From Strigamia acuminata (taxonomy: Eukaryota > Arthropoda > Chilopoda > Geophilomorpha > Linotaeniidae), in assembly GCA_949358305.1 (NCBI GenBank), contig OX442314.1, forward strand, positions 31,109,118-31,173,117: a stretch of 64,000 nucleotides of DNA, in the 5' to 3' direction. Positions 21,221-31,222 of this stretch are shown in pieces. Under the pieces are notes generated by a model. The model saw only the letters and a list, made by a program, of their open reading frames with translations. It made no database searches and was not told where the DNA came from. The translations under genes were made by a program, and so were the position numbers. The first letter of the stretch is position 1. Each line of letters opens with the position of its first letter.

Positions 21221-22290
21221 GTATTAACGAAGCGTCCTCCAAATCATTAATGACCACTAATTCTGATGATGAAAGTTGGGTCAAACACTGAGGTGGTCTT
21301 TCTATCTCGAGAAGACATTCGTCGGAGGCTTCCGGATCCCACTCGATCTCCTGAGAACTTTGGGTTGCATCCTCATCAATGCAGGATTTCGTTCTCTTGA
21401 TTAACGGTTCGTCTTTGATTTTGTACGGGCTGCCTCTCTTCTTCTCCAATGCTGGAGTTTTTTCTTCTGGCTTTGACTTCTTAAACTTTATCGCTTGTTT
21501 GGAAACAGCTTCCTAAACCTTGTTGTATTTCTTTTCAGCTAAAAGCTGAGTTGACTTAACTCCAACTGATGTTCAGTCGGAGTCAGATGAGGGTCTTGAA
21601 CTCGTTAAAGTTCAAAACGATTTGTTTTTTGTCAAACTGTAATGAGATACAAATAAATATTATAATCAAATAAATAATAATAATAAAGGACTTATGCTTT
21701 TCCCAATTAAGAAAAATATGCGCCATTCTGGCTCCTGGATTTCAATGAAGTGCCTCTGACCAAAAGTTATGCTTATATCAGCCGAATCGGTTTTGCATAT
21801 TGCTGCAGCTTGCTTAATTTCTGACCAGCATTGAACAAAACACTGCCATATGTATTCATTAAACGCCAATCCGTCAACGGCAGCAAGATCTCCGGTTTCC
21901 TTGGGGATTTTATAGTGTCTTAAATGAACCAGGATCTTCCCTTCAAATTCGGTCACAGTTGCATAAAAATCTTCTTCATCCAACTTGTACTCATGTGGCT
22001 GGGAATTTGAAGTCATTTTGATCTTGAATTAAGAAAGATTATTTACTACTCTCTTCAATTTGTGATAATGGCAAAATTCCAAGAGACTAGCTTGTAATTC
22101 TTCTGCTCGTTTCCATTTTTCCAGTTGAGGAAAAATATGGAATTTTGTCCTTCGTATGAATGCCTTTATCATTGACCTTCATGATTCTACCGGACCATTT
22201 TTTTAGATGCTAATGTCTCTAGCTTTTTCTGTCTTTCTTCTAAAGTTTTACCATCTATACTAGCCCAGATGGTTTCTAAAAATTCCTTTT
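21174..22290 (-). pseudogene. PC4-like single-strand DNA-binding protein gene, copy 1 (multi-exon)
   Basis: Three blocks on the minus strand. (1) 22066-22290: an exon-like frame with DGKTLEERQKKLETLAS and DKIPYFSS. (2) 21666-22016: MTSNSQPHEYKLDEEDFYAT followed by FEGKILVHLRHYKIP and NEYIWQCFVQCWSEIKQ, resembling the beta-sheet plus helix of the PC4/p15 fold. (3) after an acceptor (TCTCATTACAG near 21640), FDKKQIVLNFNEFKTL, a second PC4-like strand-helix, then a Lys/Glu-rich tail (KRGSPYKIKDEPLIKRTK). PC4 proteins bind single-stranded DNA and act in transcription. Stops occur in block 3, one (21513-21515) shared with the copy at 28950-29810. Confidence 0.5.
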
Positions 22291-22782
22291 TTAGAGCTGT
22301 GGTTTTGAAGAAATTATCGCAGTCTTTTTGTTGCTGAATCCTGAAATAATGTACCACCCAACAACAGCTGTCTAGCAGTGAAAGACGCGACTAAACCAAA
22401 CCCAAACATCATTATTGATGAATTAATTCGAGTGCGATTCGATTAACCACCTGCTTACCAGTTGAGTTCCGATTGGAAGTTTAATGTTTCATTGTTTTCT
22501 CATCGCTTACCATTTGCGTCGTTTTGTTTACGTTGTACTTTTCCGGATAGGTGCAACCAGCACGTTATTATATTCTGAATCTAATGGTCAACCAATCGAT
22601 AATGTTTTTATTTCATATGCTTGTTACGGTACCACCGCGGTAGCTTAGCCCAGATGGTTTCTAAAAATTCCTTTTTTAGAGCTGTGGTTTTGAAGAAATC
22701 ATCAGTCTTTTTGTTCCTCCTCGGTGGCCGGAAACTAAGAGCGGCGACCATAAAGGCTCTCCTTGCTGTCAAAGACATGTCA

Positions 22783-22940
22783 TCCCGTTTTAAATTGAAA
22801 ACTTCCCGTTTTAAATTGGAAACTTCCCGTTTTAAATTGAAAACTTCCCGTTTTAAATTGAAAACTTCCCGTTTTAAATTGAAAACTTTCCGTTTTAAAT
22901 TGAAAACTTTCCGTTTTATATTGAAAACTTCTCAGTTTCG
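22783..22940. repeat. 21-bp tandem repeat, ~7 units
   Basis: Unit TTTTAAATTGAAAACTTCCCG with few changes; translates as repeated RFKLKTS in one frame. It is embedded in a long frame (22621-23121) without other features. Confidence 0.9.
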
Positions 22941-23213
22941 AGCGCAGATAAACATGATTAGAATTCAAATAAAATTACAAACGGAATTTCTGCTCGAGTA
23001 TAGGTCTGGGGTTGCACTATTGAATTCATTCACTCAATCATGTCTTTTCTTGTCGAATGCTATTTTCTTTGAAATTCTTTTCTTCGTTTTCCTTGGCAAT
23101 ATAATGGAGTTTAAAAATTAGTTTAATCTAGCTTTTACAGTGGGGGAGCAGATTAACAAACGCGATATGTAATGGGTAATAATGAATAACCCACACATGA
23201 TAAAAAGGGAATA

Positions 23214-23384
23214 CTGTACTGCCTCGATTTAACGCCGGGCGTATCTAAACGCCGGGCCTCGATTAAACGCCGGGGCCTAGGAGGCGTGTAGTGCACTAAA
23301 TGCCGCCGTAAGCCGACCCGCTCTGGAGGGGGTCGGCTTGGAAAAAATTAATAAACGCCCCGGCGTTAAATCGAGGCAGTACGG
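23214..23384. mobile_element. MITE, copy 2 of the 10293-10613 family
   Basis: Ends CTGTACTGCCTCGATTTAAC and GTTAAATCGAGGCAGTACGG, TA on both sides (23212-23213, 23385-23386), interior with AACGCCGGG in both orientations. 150 bp shorter than copy 1. Confidence 0.85.
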
Positions 23385-23399
23385 TAAGCACTGACAGTA

Positions 23400-23690
23400 A
23401 GTTTTTTTTAAAATCATGCCTCTGCTTATTGTTTCTATCAAATGAAATAATGCTAGAAAATGTCGAGAGACCAGTCAGAATACCAATAACTGATCCAATA
23501 TCGGAAATTAGTTTTATCAGTGGTACCATTGTAAAGTATGCATTGGTTATGTAACTAGGTATACTCAGATATTTTATATGTTGGGTTTTTCTAAGCCGTA
23601 GCAAATTTACTTGCAGGAAATGACCAGTGGCTGTAGTGTTGTAATAAACCTTCATTTTGGTTTCCATCGGCTGTAGTTGTCACAGTTCAA
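23400..23690 (-). pseudogene. Unknown membrane-like ORF, copy 1
   Basis: A minus frame with FTMVPLIKLISDIGSVIGIL and LSTFSSIISFDRNNKQ is also found at 31720-32140 with ~80% identity by eye. A hydrophobic stretch of about 25 residues could be a membrane segment. The more complete relative has an additional N-terminal part (NYSQWKAKLRFYYTTT). I do not recognise the family. Confidence 0.45.
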
Positions 23691-23989
23691 CAAATTACTT
23701 TGTTTTAAAAATATGTAAGCACATGGAAAAGAACTAACACTTGGGGAATAAGCTGCTGGTCATGTGACATCATGAATAGTGAATTATGAAATATAATAAA
23801 TATTTGCCCAAATCATTTTTATCATTTATCACAATGGCCAGCATGATGGCGTGTGAAATCACACAGGAAAACGAATAAAATTGTGAAAACTATCAAACAA
23901 CTCGGGAGAAATAAATCACAAACTTCTCCAGCGATTGATGTTATTGATGACATTGAATTTGAGTCTGTAAAGTCTGTAAGTTGGTGGGA

Positions 23990-24440
23990 GGCATCCTGAG
24001 GCAATAATACGATGCCATGTTTTCTTTGCGAACAAGATGTTATGTTTTCCTAAAAGGCACTGGCTTTTTATTGAAACACATAGATGAAAACATCTAAACT
24101 TGACATTCATTTTTTCCAAACGTGACATTCGGAATGATACCGAGTAATCTATTGTGGGGATGTATTATTTTTATAGACCCAGATTTAGATTTCAAAGAAA
24201 AATTAAAAAATTTCCAGGTCAATGTAACTTTTTTTTCCAATGGCTGAAATGGACCTGGCTATGATGGAGGGGGTTAGTATGGGATTATCTCCCTTCTCTC
24301 TTTACTTCCTTGTATCAAATCCCACTACTTTTTTTTATCAACAAGCATTTTCATTTTTTACTTGACAAAATGGATGTGGTTCTAAACATTGAAAATGATG
24401 TTACAACAATGCAACAAAACTCGCAGGCTGCTGTTGCAAT
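23990..24440. repeat. Segmental duplication, unit 1 (partner 25245-25745)
   Basis: 450 bases match 25245-25745 almost base for base, from AGGCAATAATACGATGCCAT to GCAACAAAACTCGCAGGCTG. The second copy has a short extra AT-rich segment near 25465-25500. A more diverged relative of the first part is at 30060-30180. Confidence 0.9.
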
Positions 24441-24464
24441 AATGCTTGAATTTAATGTATTTTT

Positions 24465-24585
24465 TCACTTGAATGACACTTGAAAACACTTTTTTCACTT
24501 GAATGACACTTGAAAACACTTTTTTCACTTGAATGACACTTGAAAACACTTTTTTCACTTGAATTCACTTAAAAAAGTCTTTTTT
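24465..24585. repeat. 30-bp tandem repeat
   Basis: Three near-perfect units of TTTTTTCACTTGAATGACAC plus TTGAAAACAC, and a degenerate fourth. A related array precedes the helical-repeat unit at 52060-52150. Confidence 0.9.
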
Positions 24586-24689
24586 CAATTGAAATCACAT
24601 TTTTTATTATTTCGTTTACATAATTTTGACTTAAAATTTAAAACTTACATGGGTGGAGAAGTCAAATAACATGTTTCTTAATGAATGGA

Positions 24690-24900
24690 GTAATCAGCAA
24701 ACACTTTGAGTGGAATTGTTATGTATTTAATCAGGTTTTCAAGCATCGCCGGGATGGTAAAGAAAAGTCTTTCACCGATTGGTGACTGACCTTCAGAACA
24801 GAAGTGCTCCAATAAATTCCAAGTAGCCTTCTGCATCCTCCAAACTGCAAACTGCATTTGGAAATAGATGTGACAGGTGTTTCTTGTCGATTATTTCCAT
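24690..24900 (-). pseudogene. Fragment of helical-repeat protein (first unit)
   Basis: Matches 52250-52460 on the minus strand, the part that codes the LIGTLLC and PIGERLFFTIP region. The fragment is frameshifted. It has the same upstream neighbours (30-bp repeat, then ACTTACATGGGTGGAGAAGT) as the 52-kb copy. Confidence 0.65.
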
Positions 24901-24964
24901 CAATGGAATGTAGGTATTTCTAAGAATGCCGATCTTCGATACAATTCCTATCGCATTCTCTAGG

Positions 24965-25290
24965 TTAGGTTGCCTCCTGCCATGTGCGACGCTGGAGGCC
25001 TGGTGGGAGTTCCGGGACGTCGATGAGACGAACTCTGTCGTCCTGGTCTGCCGTTTCTCCTGCCCTCCATTCTACCATACCAATGATCTCCTTCTTGTCA
25101 ATAAGAGGACGCACTGTGTGGGCCCCCCAGTGGAAGGCCAAGTTGGCTGCGCGTTTTCTCAACCATCGCCCGAAACAACGTGGACAAACCGATTCCGTCC
25201 AATTCAATCCATTCACGCCCAACACCGATCATCCGAAGTTGGTGGGCGGCATCCTGAGGCAATAATACGATGCCATGTTTTCCTTGCAAA
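24965..25290 (-). pseudogene. Unknown ORF family, copy 1 (partner 26579-26976)
   Basis: The minus frame contains RPLIDKKEIIGMVEWRAGET and DDRVRLIDVPELPPGLQRR, shared almost exactly with 26579-26779. The preceding segment (DGIGLSTLFRAMVEKTRSQL in another register) is specific to this copy. Conserved codons across two copies suggest a real protein, but I do not recognise it. Confidence 0.4.
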
Positions 25291-25661
25291 CAAGATGTTA
25301 TGTTTTCCTAAAAGGCACTGGCTTTTTATTGAAAAACATAGATTATAAACATCTAAACTTGACATTCATTTTTTCCAAACGTGACATTCGGAATGATACC
25401 GAGTAATCTATTGTGGGGATGTATTATTTTTATAGATCCAGATTTAGATTTCAAAGAAAAATTAAAAAAAATTGAGATAAAATTGTAAAAAAAATTAAAA
25501 AATTTCCAGGTTAATGTTACTTTTTTTTCCAATGGCTGAAATGGATCTGGCTATGATGGAGGGGATTAGTATGGGATTATCTCCCTTCTTCCTTTACTTC
25601 TTTGTATCAAATCCCACTACTTTTTTTTATCAACAAGCATTTTCATTTTTTACTTGACAAA

Positions 25662-25853
25662 ATGGATGTGGTTCTAAACATTGAAAATGATGTTATAACA
25701 ATGCAACAAAACTCGCAGGCTGCTATTGCAATAATGCAACAAACCACGGAGCGTGCTGTTCGGTCAAATAAGGTTTATACAGGTTATACAGGTTATACAG
25801 ATCAATTATGCTCGTTGTTAAACCTTCAAGCACGCGAACAAGCGGCTCATTAA
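25662..25853 (+). CDS. Small ORF in the duplicated segment
   Basis: Starts MDVVLNIENDV with a good start context (ACAAAATGG) and continues with a Gln/Ala-rich helix and three 9-base repeats coding YTG. The first 24 codons are also present in the duplicate at 24369-24440 with two amino-acid changes. An opposing frame (25723-26121, minus) overlaps it; only one is likely real. Confidence 0.25.
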   Translation: MDVVLNIENDVITMQQNSQAAIAIMQQTTERAVRSNKVYTGYTGYTDQLCSLLNLQAREQAAH

Positions 25854-26121
25854 TGAGCACTGGCCGCGGCCCGACCACTGTCCCAAGCATGGCCATTGCC
25901 TTGCGCGCTGCCAGTGCAGCATTTCGCTGGTGGATTATTACGACACCTAATAATATGTCTGCTTCAGTCAGTGTGAATAAGTCCTCCGCGGTGAGCTGAG
26001 GATATTCTGGAAGCGGTGGCGGTGGTGGTGGTGATGGTGGCAGTGGCGGTTCCATGTTGCTCTCCTGTGGATGTGGTTGTGGCAGCAGTGGTGGCGGCTC
26101 CACCTGTTCTTCTTCTTGCAT
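25723..26121 (-). CDS. Proline-rich small protein of unknown function
   Basis: 132 residues: an acidic/Pro-rich N-terminus (PPLPPSPPPPPPLPEYPQL) then a predicted helical part (TAEDLFTLTEADILLGVVII, RNAALAARKAMAMLG) and a short YNLYNLYK tail from 9-base repeats. The open frame and sustained amphipathic pattern favour a real product over its plus-strand shadow. The PLPEYPQL run resembles late-domain motifs, which is only a resemblance. No family recognised. Confidence 0.35.
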   Translation of the reverse strand: MQEEEQVEPPPLLPQPHPQESNMEPPLPPSPPPPPPLPEYPQLTAEDLFTLTEADILLGVVIIHQRNAALAARKAMAMLGTVVGPRPVLINEPLVRVLEGLTTSIIDLYNLYNLYKPYLTEQHAPWFVALLQ

Positions 26122-26159
26122 TACGGCGGAACGGGCTATGGCGCGATGCTCTTCGTTGT

Positions 26160-26480
26160 TGCATAAAAATCTTCTTCATCCAACTTGTACTCATGTGGCT
26201 CGGAATTTGAAGTCATTTTGATCTTGAATTAAGAAAGATTATTTTCTACTCTCTTCAATTTGTGATAATGGCAAAATTCCAAGAGATTAGCTTCTAATTC
26301 TTCTGCTCGTTTCTATTTTTCCAGTTGGGGAAAAATATGGAATTCTGTCCTTCGTATGAATGCCTTTATCATTGATCTCCATGATTCTACAGGACCATGT
26401 TTTTAAGAGTATAGACGCTAATGTCTCTAGCTTTTTCTGTCTTTCTTCTAAGGTTTTACCATCTACTTCTAACTAAAATT
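26160..26480 (-). pseudogene. PC4-like gene fragment, copy 2
   Basis: Contains the first ~20 codons of the PC4-like exon (MTSNSEPHEYKLDEEDF; 26160-26215) joined upstream to the DGKTLEERQKKLETLAS exon (26290-26470). The rest of the PC4 domain has been replaced at 26160 by the Pro-rich ORF region. Confidence 0.55.
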
Positions 26481-26578
26481 CCATGTTATCAAAAAATAAC
26501 AAAAATATGAGCGTGGTTGTGTAGGGCAAAAAATAGCCAACCACACAAAGGAATAGAGTTTGACATTTTAAACTATTT

Positions 26579-26976
26579 TTAAACTATTTTTAACAAAAAT
26601 CGTTCGGCGAACGCCGCCAACTCCGTCTTGAAACTTGCCTCCCGCCATGTGCGACGCTGGAGGTCTGGTGGGAGTTCCGGGACGTCGATGAGACGAACTC
26701 TGTCGTCCTGGTCTGCCGTTTCTCCCGCCCTCCATGCCACCATACCAATAATCTCCTTCTTGTCAATAAGAGGACGCACTGTGTGGGATACCTCTGAATC
26801 TGTGATTGAAGGCGTATATTGTAATCTTCATTTTCATTACGCCTTGCTGCATTTTGTTGATGTCCCTGTACTCTGGCAACGGGCACATCTTGTCTTGATG
26901 ACGGACCTGGACGAATTTTATCACCATCATCGTCATTTTGCTTACGTTTATTGTTTGGTGCACTCTCTCGATCCAT
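26579..26976 (-). CDS. Unknown basic N-terminus ORF, copy 2 of the 24965 family
   Basis: From a Met at 26976 the frame reads MDRESAPNNKRKQNDDDGDK, then a region rich in N, Q, R, until a register change near 26790 after which RPLIDKKEIIGMVAWRAGET and ELAAFAERFLLKIV follow. The KRKQ run may be a nuclear signal. A single indel joins the two frames, so the gene was ~150-160 residues. Function unknown. Confidence 0.35.
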
Positions 26977-27479
26977 TTTCTTTGCTTTGCTTTTTTCTTT
27001 GATGTAAAAAGTCGGTATCAGTTGGTGTTTTCCGCTTTTGTTTAATTACCCTGGACGATAAGAAACGATAAGAAACTTATGGGTATACAGCCAACTTAAC
27101 GGTATTTAACTGTATTTCAGGCCTTCCACTCTAGATTCCCACAGGAAATAATTAGAGTCGTTTAGCGGTTCGATGCTCGCCAGGTGTATTATCAAATTAC
27201 TTACCTGCAACTGCTATATATATCGTCTAACGGTGCATCATTGTGCTGACATTTTCTTCTATTGAATAACTAAATAAAATTGAAATAAGATTTTTATTTA
27301 ATTTTTTAAACAAACAATGTTACCTTCACTCTATTGTGCAGTTTCTCTCGGCTTGAATTATTGATCGACATATCTGGACGTTGCTCATATCCTTTTTTTT
27401 ACTTTAACCACTACAAAGTGCCGAATAGCTCTTGTCGAAGGCAAACAAAGCCAAGAATTAATCAAGTTGAGGTTAGAAC

Positions 27480-27782
27480 TGGCATCAAATCTCTACCCAT
27501 TTGAATATATCTGGAAAGTGAAGAAGTTTGCAAACCGTCAAGCTCAGGCAAAATGGCTATAAAATGCGACTAGAACTTTGTCTAAATGTTAATAGTACTG
27601 GGATGGGTATGCATTTAAGGATTTATCTTCACGTGGTGAAAGGTCCGAACGATGCAATTCTTAAGTGGCCCATTGAGTATTCTGTAAAATTTAGTGTGTT
27701 TGATCAGTTGGGACATAAGGATCATCATCTTCTCCAGTTTCTTGGAGGAACTTCAGGAAAGGTGATCACTTTTACCCAATAA
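27480..27782 (+). pseudogene. TRAF-type MATH domain fragment
   Basis: The plus frame carries NGYKMRLELCLN, GMGMHLRIYLHVVKGPNDAI and LKWPIEYSVKFSVFDQLGH, which follow the consensus of TRAF C-terminal (MATH) domains, where GYK-LYLNG, MKG-FD-L-WPF and LLDQ recur. Just upstream, in another register, PFEYIWKVKKFANRQAQA matches the first MATH strand, so a short deletion/frameshift lies near 27555. The C-terminus lacks the last strands. TRAF MATH domains bind receptor tails and adaptors. No RING or zinc fingers of a TRAF adjoin it. TAA overlaps an AATAAA. Confidence 0.6.
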
Positions 27783-27944
27783 AAAGGGTCTAAACATGGA
27801 ATTTACATCAAGTGTCTTACCTTGATTTGAAGTAATTTGGTGGTCTACAAATCCAACTGTATTTTCCAGGATTCATTTTCCTTGGCAAACAGGACAGCAC
27901 ATGTTGGATGGTTGAGAGCAGACTGAGAAGCAAAAGCAACTTTT

Positions 27945-28280
27945 TTCCACGGAATGATGTCACTTCCTGCACTCACTTTGAAAACAAGGTGTCCCATTGC
28001 TAGCCAAGACAATGGGGATCGAAGTCCAATGGAGACTCATCTCAAATCCAAAAATAGACTCAGTGTTTATCACAAGAATATTTTCTCACACATTAAATAT
28101 AACTATTTAGAAGTTTTAATAAACTATTTACTGACACTAAAATCTCACTTAAAAATTAACTTTTCCAGTAAAAAATTGGCACAACGGATGGACAACGCTC
28201 ATGTACATGAAGGGCAGCTTCTCTTTATTTCATCCATTTGCTGAAACTCAACTTATTCTTCCGTGTACACTAGGGGCAAT
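27945..28280. repeat. Non-coding dispersed repeat shared with 6577-6912
   Basis: Same sequence as 6577-6912 with scattered changes. Followed immediately by transposase remnants, as in the other locus where RING/transposase sequence adjoins it. Confidence 0.7.
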
Positions 28281-28429
28281 GCCTTGTCTTTTGGCTTTGC
28301 TGCCACAATAGGTGAATCCTTTGGCTTGAAGCCTCTTCTTTTTTTCCCTCAGTTTCCATTGTTGGTAGGGAAAGAGGAGGGGATGAAACGTTTACAGTAG
28401 GCGCAACAATCTTCCCTTTGACTTCATTA

Positions 28430-28678
28430 CTTACCGGTAATCCCTTTAATATTATTAAATTTTTTGGTCTTTCCATGCTTTCTTGTTGCTGGTAGAACAA
28501 TCACAAGTGAATCCACTGACTTCTGCCCCAACATGGTGTAATTGTATGATGACTTGCAGTAAATATTTTGGTGAAACATCACCTGGTGTGGCATTTTGTG
28601 AAGCAAAATGCAGCCACTGGTTGCTGACACTCTGTGTTTAGACAGACAAAAATAAATACTAATGCATGATTGGCATAC
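28430..28678 (-). pseudogene. P-element/THAP9-like transposase fragment
   Basis: Matches 5500-5705 and 33815-34045 at nucleotide level. The match stops where a small MITE begins (28679). Confidence 0.6.
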
Positions 28679-28798
28679 TAGGCATGAGAATGGGACCGGG
28701 ATAGACCCGGTCCTGGTCCCACAGCGGGACACGGGACAGGTCGGGGCCTGAAATATTCTAAATTGTGGGACACGGGACGGGTTCCGTTCTCATGCCTA
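28679..28798. mobile_element. Short MITE with TAGGCATGAGAA ends
   Basis: Left end TAGGCATGAGAATGGGACCG and right end GGGTTCCGTTCTCATGCCTA are imperfect inverted repeats; the interior is rich in GGGAC/GTCCC repeats. About 120 bp. It interrupts the transposase remnant. The superfamily is undetermined. Confidence 0.6.
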
Positions 28799-28949
28799 TT
28801 AAATACGTTTCAGGAATACATCAAACTAAGTATTGATAGTAATAATTACAGCAAATTTGTATGAAAAAAATATTAAGATAACATGCAATTTAAAGAAAAG
28901 GCTAAAATGAATTCTTTACTCCAGAATGCCCAATCCTTGGCTCATCTCG

Positions 28950-29810
28950 AAGCCTTCGTCTTTATCATCAATGCAGGATTTCGTTCTCTTGATCAACGGT
29001 TCATCTTTGATTTTGTATGGTCTGCCTCTCTTCTTCTCCAATGCTGGAGTTTTTTCTTCTGGCTTTGACTTCTTAAACTTTATCGCTTGTTTGGAAACAG
29101 CTTCCTAAACCTTGTTGTATTTCTTTTCAGCTAAAAGCTGAGTTAACTTAACTCCAACTGATGTTCAGTCGGAGTCTGACGAGCGTCTTGAACTCGTTAA
29201 AGTTCAAAACGATTTGCTTTTTGTCAAACTATAACGAGAAACAAATAATATTATAATCAAATAAATAATAATAATAAAGGACTTATGCTTTTCCCAATTA
29301 AGAAGAATATGCGCCATTCTAGCTTCTGGATTTCAATGAAGGTCCCTCTGACCAAAAGTTATGCTTATATTAGCCGAATCGGTTTTGCATTTTGTTGCAG
29401 CTTGCTTAATTTCTGACCAGCACTGAACAAAACACTCCCATATGTATTCATTAAACGCCAAACCGTCCCTTCAAATTTGGTCACAGTTGCATAAAAATCT
29501 TCTTCATCCAATTTGTACTCATGTGGATGGGAATTTGAAGTCATTTTGATCTTGAATTAAGAAAGATTATTTACTACTCTCTTCAATTTGTGATGATGGC
29601 AAAATTCCAAGAGATTAGCTTCTAATTCTTCTGCACGTTTACATTTTTCCAGTTGGGAAAAATATGGAATTGTGTCCTTCGTATGAATGCCTTTATGATT
29701 CTACCGGACCATCTTTTTATGAGTATAGACGCTAATGTCTCTAGCTTTTTCTGTCTTTATTGTAAGGTTTTACTGTCTACTTCTAAATAAAATTCCATGT
29801 TATCAAAAAA
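28950..29810 (-). pseudogene. PC4-like gene, copy 3
   Basis: Matches 21380-22290 over its length, with a ~70-bp deletion in the PC4 exon (near 29465). Its second PC4-like segment reads KQIVLNFNEFKTLVRLRLN without the stop seen in copy 1, but the TAG in the Lys-rich tail (29105-29107) is shared. The upstream DGKTLEERQ-type exon is at 29620-29800. Confidence 0.55.
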
Positions 29811-29879
29811 TAATAAAAACTCTACTTTATAAAACAAAACTTCTGGTCTCATCCTGATTGGCAAGGGCCTCTGATGGCT

Positions 29880-30200
29880 GATTCATTGTCAAAGATGTCG
29901 TCTCAGAAGTCGTCCGGCCCGGCAGGATCCAGAGCGGGTTGTGGAATCGAGTACCAATACCCCAACTCCTCGCTGAAATCCTGCCACTAACCCTGGTTCA
30001 CGTCCGTCACCGAAACGTATTGGTGGGTCGCAACCAGCAGAGGTTCCTCCCACACACGAACCGGAAGGCATCCTAAGAAAATAGTAATTGGCCATGTTTT
30101 CTTTTGTAAAGAAAATGTTGTTTCATAAAAGGCACTGGCTTTTTTTTATTGAAAAAACATATGATAAACAGGAAGCGAGTTGATATTTCACACATGGAAA
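29880..30200 (-). other. Unrecognised ORF region with relation to the 24.0/25.3-kb duplication
   Basis: The frame 29889-30095 (MANYYFLRMPSGSCVGGTS...) has Gly/Arg-rich content and a GC-richer base composition. The stretch 30060-30170 is a diverged relative of 24000-24090. No family recognised. Confidence 0.25.
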
Positions 30201-30299
30201 TGTCACATCAGCTCCAGGAAATGTTTTTGACATTTTAAGGCACAACTTCATTTCAACCTTTAAATGAAAAGAGAAGTTTTGCAAGTTTCAGGGAGTGCG

Positions 30300-30600
30300 G
30301 GAGAAATCGAAGTCACTTTGGATGTCGTCCATCATCTCGTTGTTGTTGAAAGCACAAAGAAACTTGGGGTCCGTTAAACTTAATACTAGGTGAACTGTCA
30401 CATTTGAAAAAAGACATGTTGCAGGTTTTACATGCAAGTCAGGAATGAACTTTAAGACCAAAGCCGGAAACGAAAAACTGTTACGGGCAAGTTTGAACTT
30501 GTTACAAACACCAGAAAAATACAGGAAAGAGATAAAACGGTTACAATCGAAATTGTTTCAGAAACCATTTTTTGAAATAAAGACATTCAAGTTTCGGACA
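30300..30600 (-). pseudogene. Fragment of the unknown 210-residue ORF family, copy 3
   Basis: Nucleotide match to the N-terminal coding part of 50179-50811, as at 3840-4030. It lies just upstream of an exonuclease-like fragment, the same order as at 50-51.6 kb. Confidence 0.6.
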
Positions 30601-30807
30601 AGTTTCGGCCTGTTGCGTAACTGTAGTGAGCGCCGTCTGGTGGGTTTTTGAAGAATTAAAGGTGTAAACAGAGCAGGAAGATGCAGCCGATTAACGGTGT
30701 GATTCAGCCCGCGTGACACTAATTTTCCTCAGTCCTTTCTTGTTTTGTTGGAAATTTTGAAAATTTGAGCATAGGTTCCCCACTCCTTCAGGGTCCAGAG
30801 TCGTTGA

Positions 30808-31215
30808 TCAACTGAAAAAATTCTGAAAATGTGCAATTTTTCCTTTTTTGATGTATTTGTGCAAGTCACAAATCACGTTAAAATCGTGCTCATCGTACAA
30901 ATCACAAAACTTTGGGCAACTGTAATCTTCCAAATTCAGAGAGGGAATCCCACATGCAGTTAACACATCTTTTTCCACATGGCCACCTTTGTATGCTATG
31001 ATTTCACATCCAAATTCCACCTTACATGTTCTGTGTAAAGACTTCAAAACATCATACACTTTTGATTGTGGATAATCGTGGAAACTGTTTTCAAATCCCA
31101 TACCATGAATATTTTGAGTCAGCCAACTCGCACATTTTCTAACTTTGGGATCCAAATCTGAATATTTTCCTACTTGAAACGTACAGTGTCCCCAGATCAT
31201 AATGGCACAACTACA
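30808..31215 (-). pseudogene. RNase H-fold exonuclease-like ORF, copy 2 (truncated)
   Basis: Residues from WGHCTFQVGKYSDLDPKVRK through AYKGGHVEKDVLTACGIPSL and NLEDYSCPKFCDLYD to CDLHKYIKKGKIAH match 50990-51345. Homology starts at about 31210; the N-terminal part with the acidic motif is replaced by a mobile element, and the frame running into that element is accidental. The C-terminal Cys/Trp tail differs. Confidence 0.65.
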
Positions 31216-31222
31216 TGTCTCT

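Noticed and set aside
22640-22680. tRNA-like start GGTAGCTTAGCCCAGATGG
   Set aside because: No cloverleaf could be built and the segment is a duplicate of 22261-22290 coding sequence.
22621-23121. 166-codon frame with repeated RFKLKTS
   Set aside because: Produced by the 21-bp tandem repeat; flanking codons show no protein-like content and part overlaps a sequence duplicated from 22260.
24465-24585. Regular repeats suggestive of a CRISPR array
   Set aside because: Units are contiguous with no unique spacers and the window is eukaryotic.
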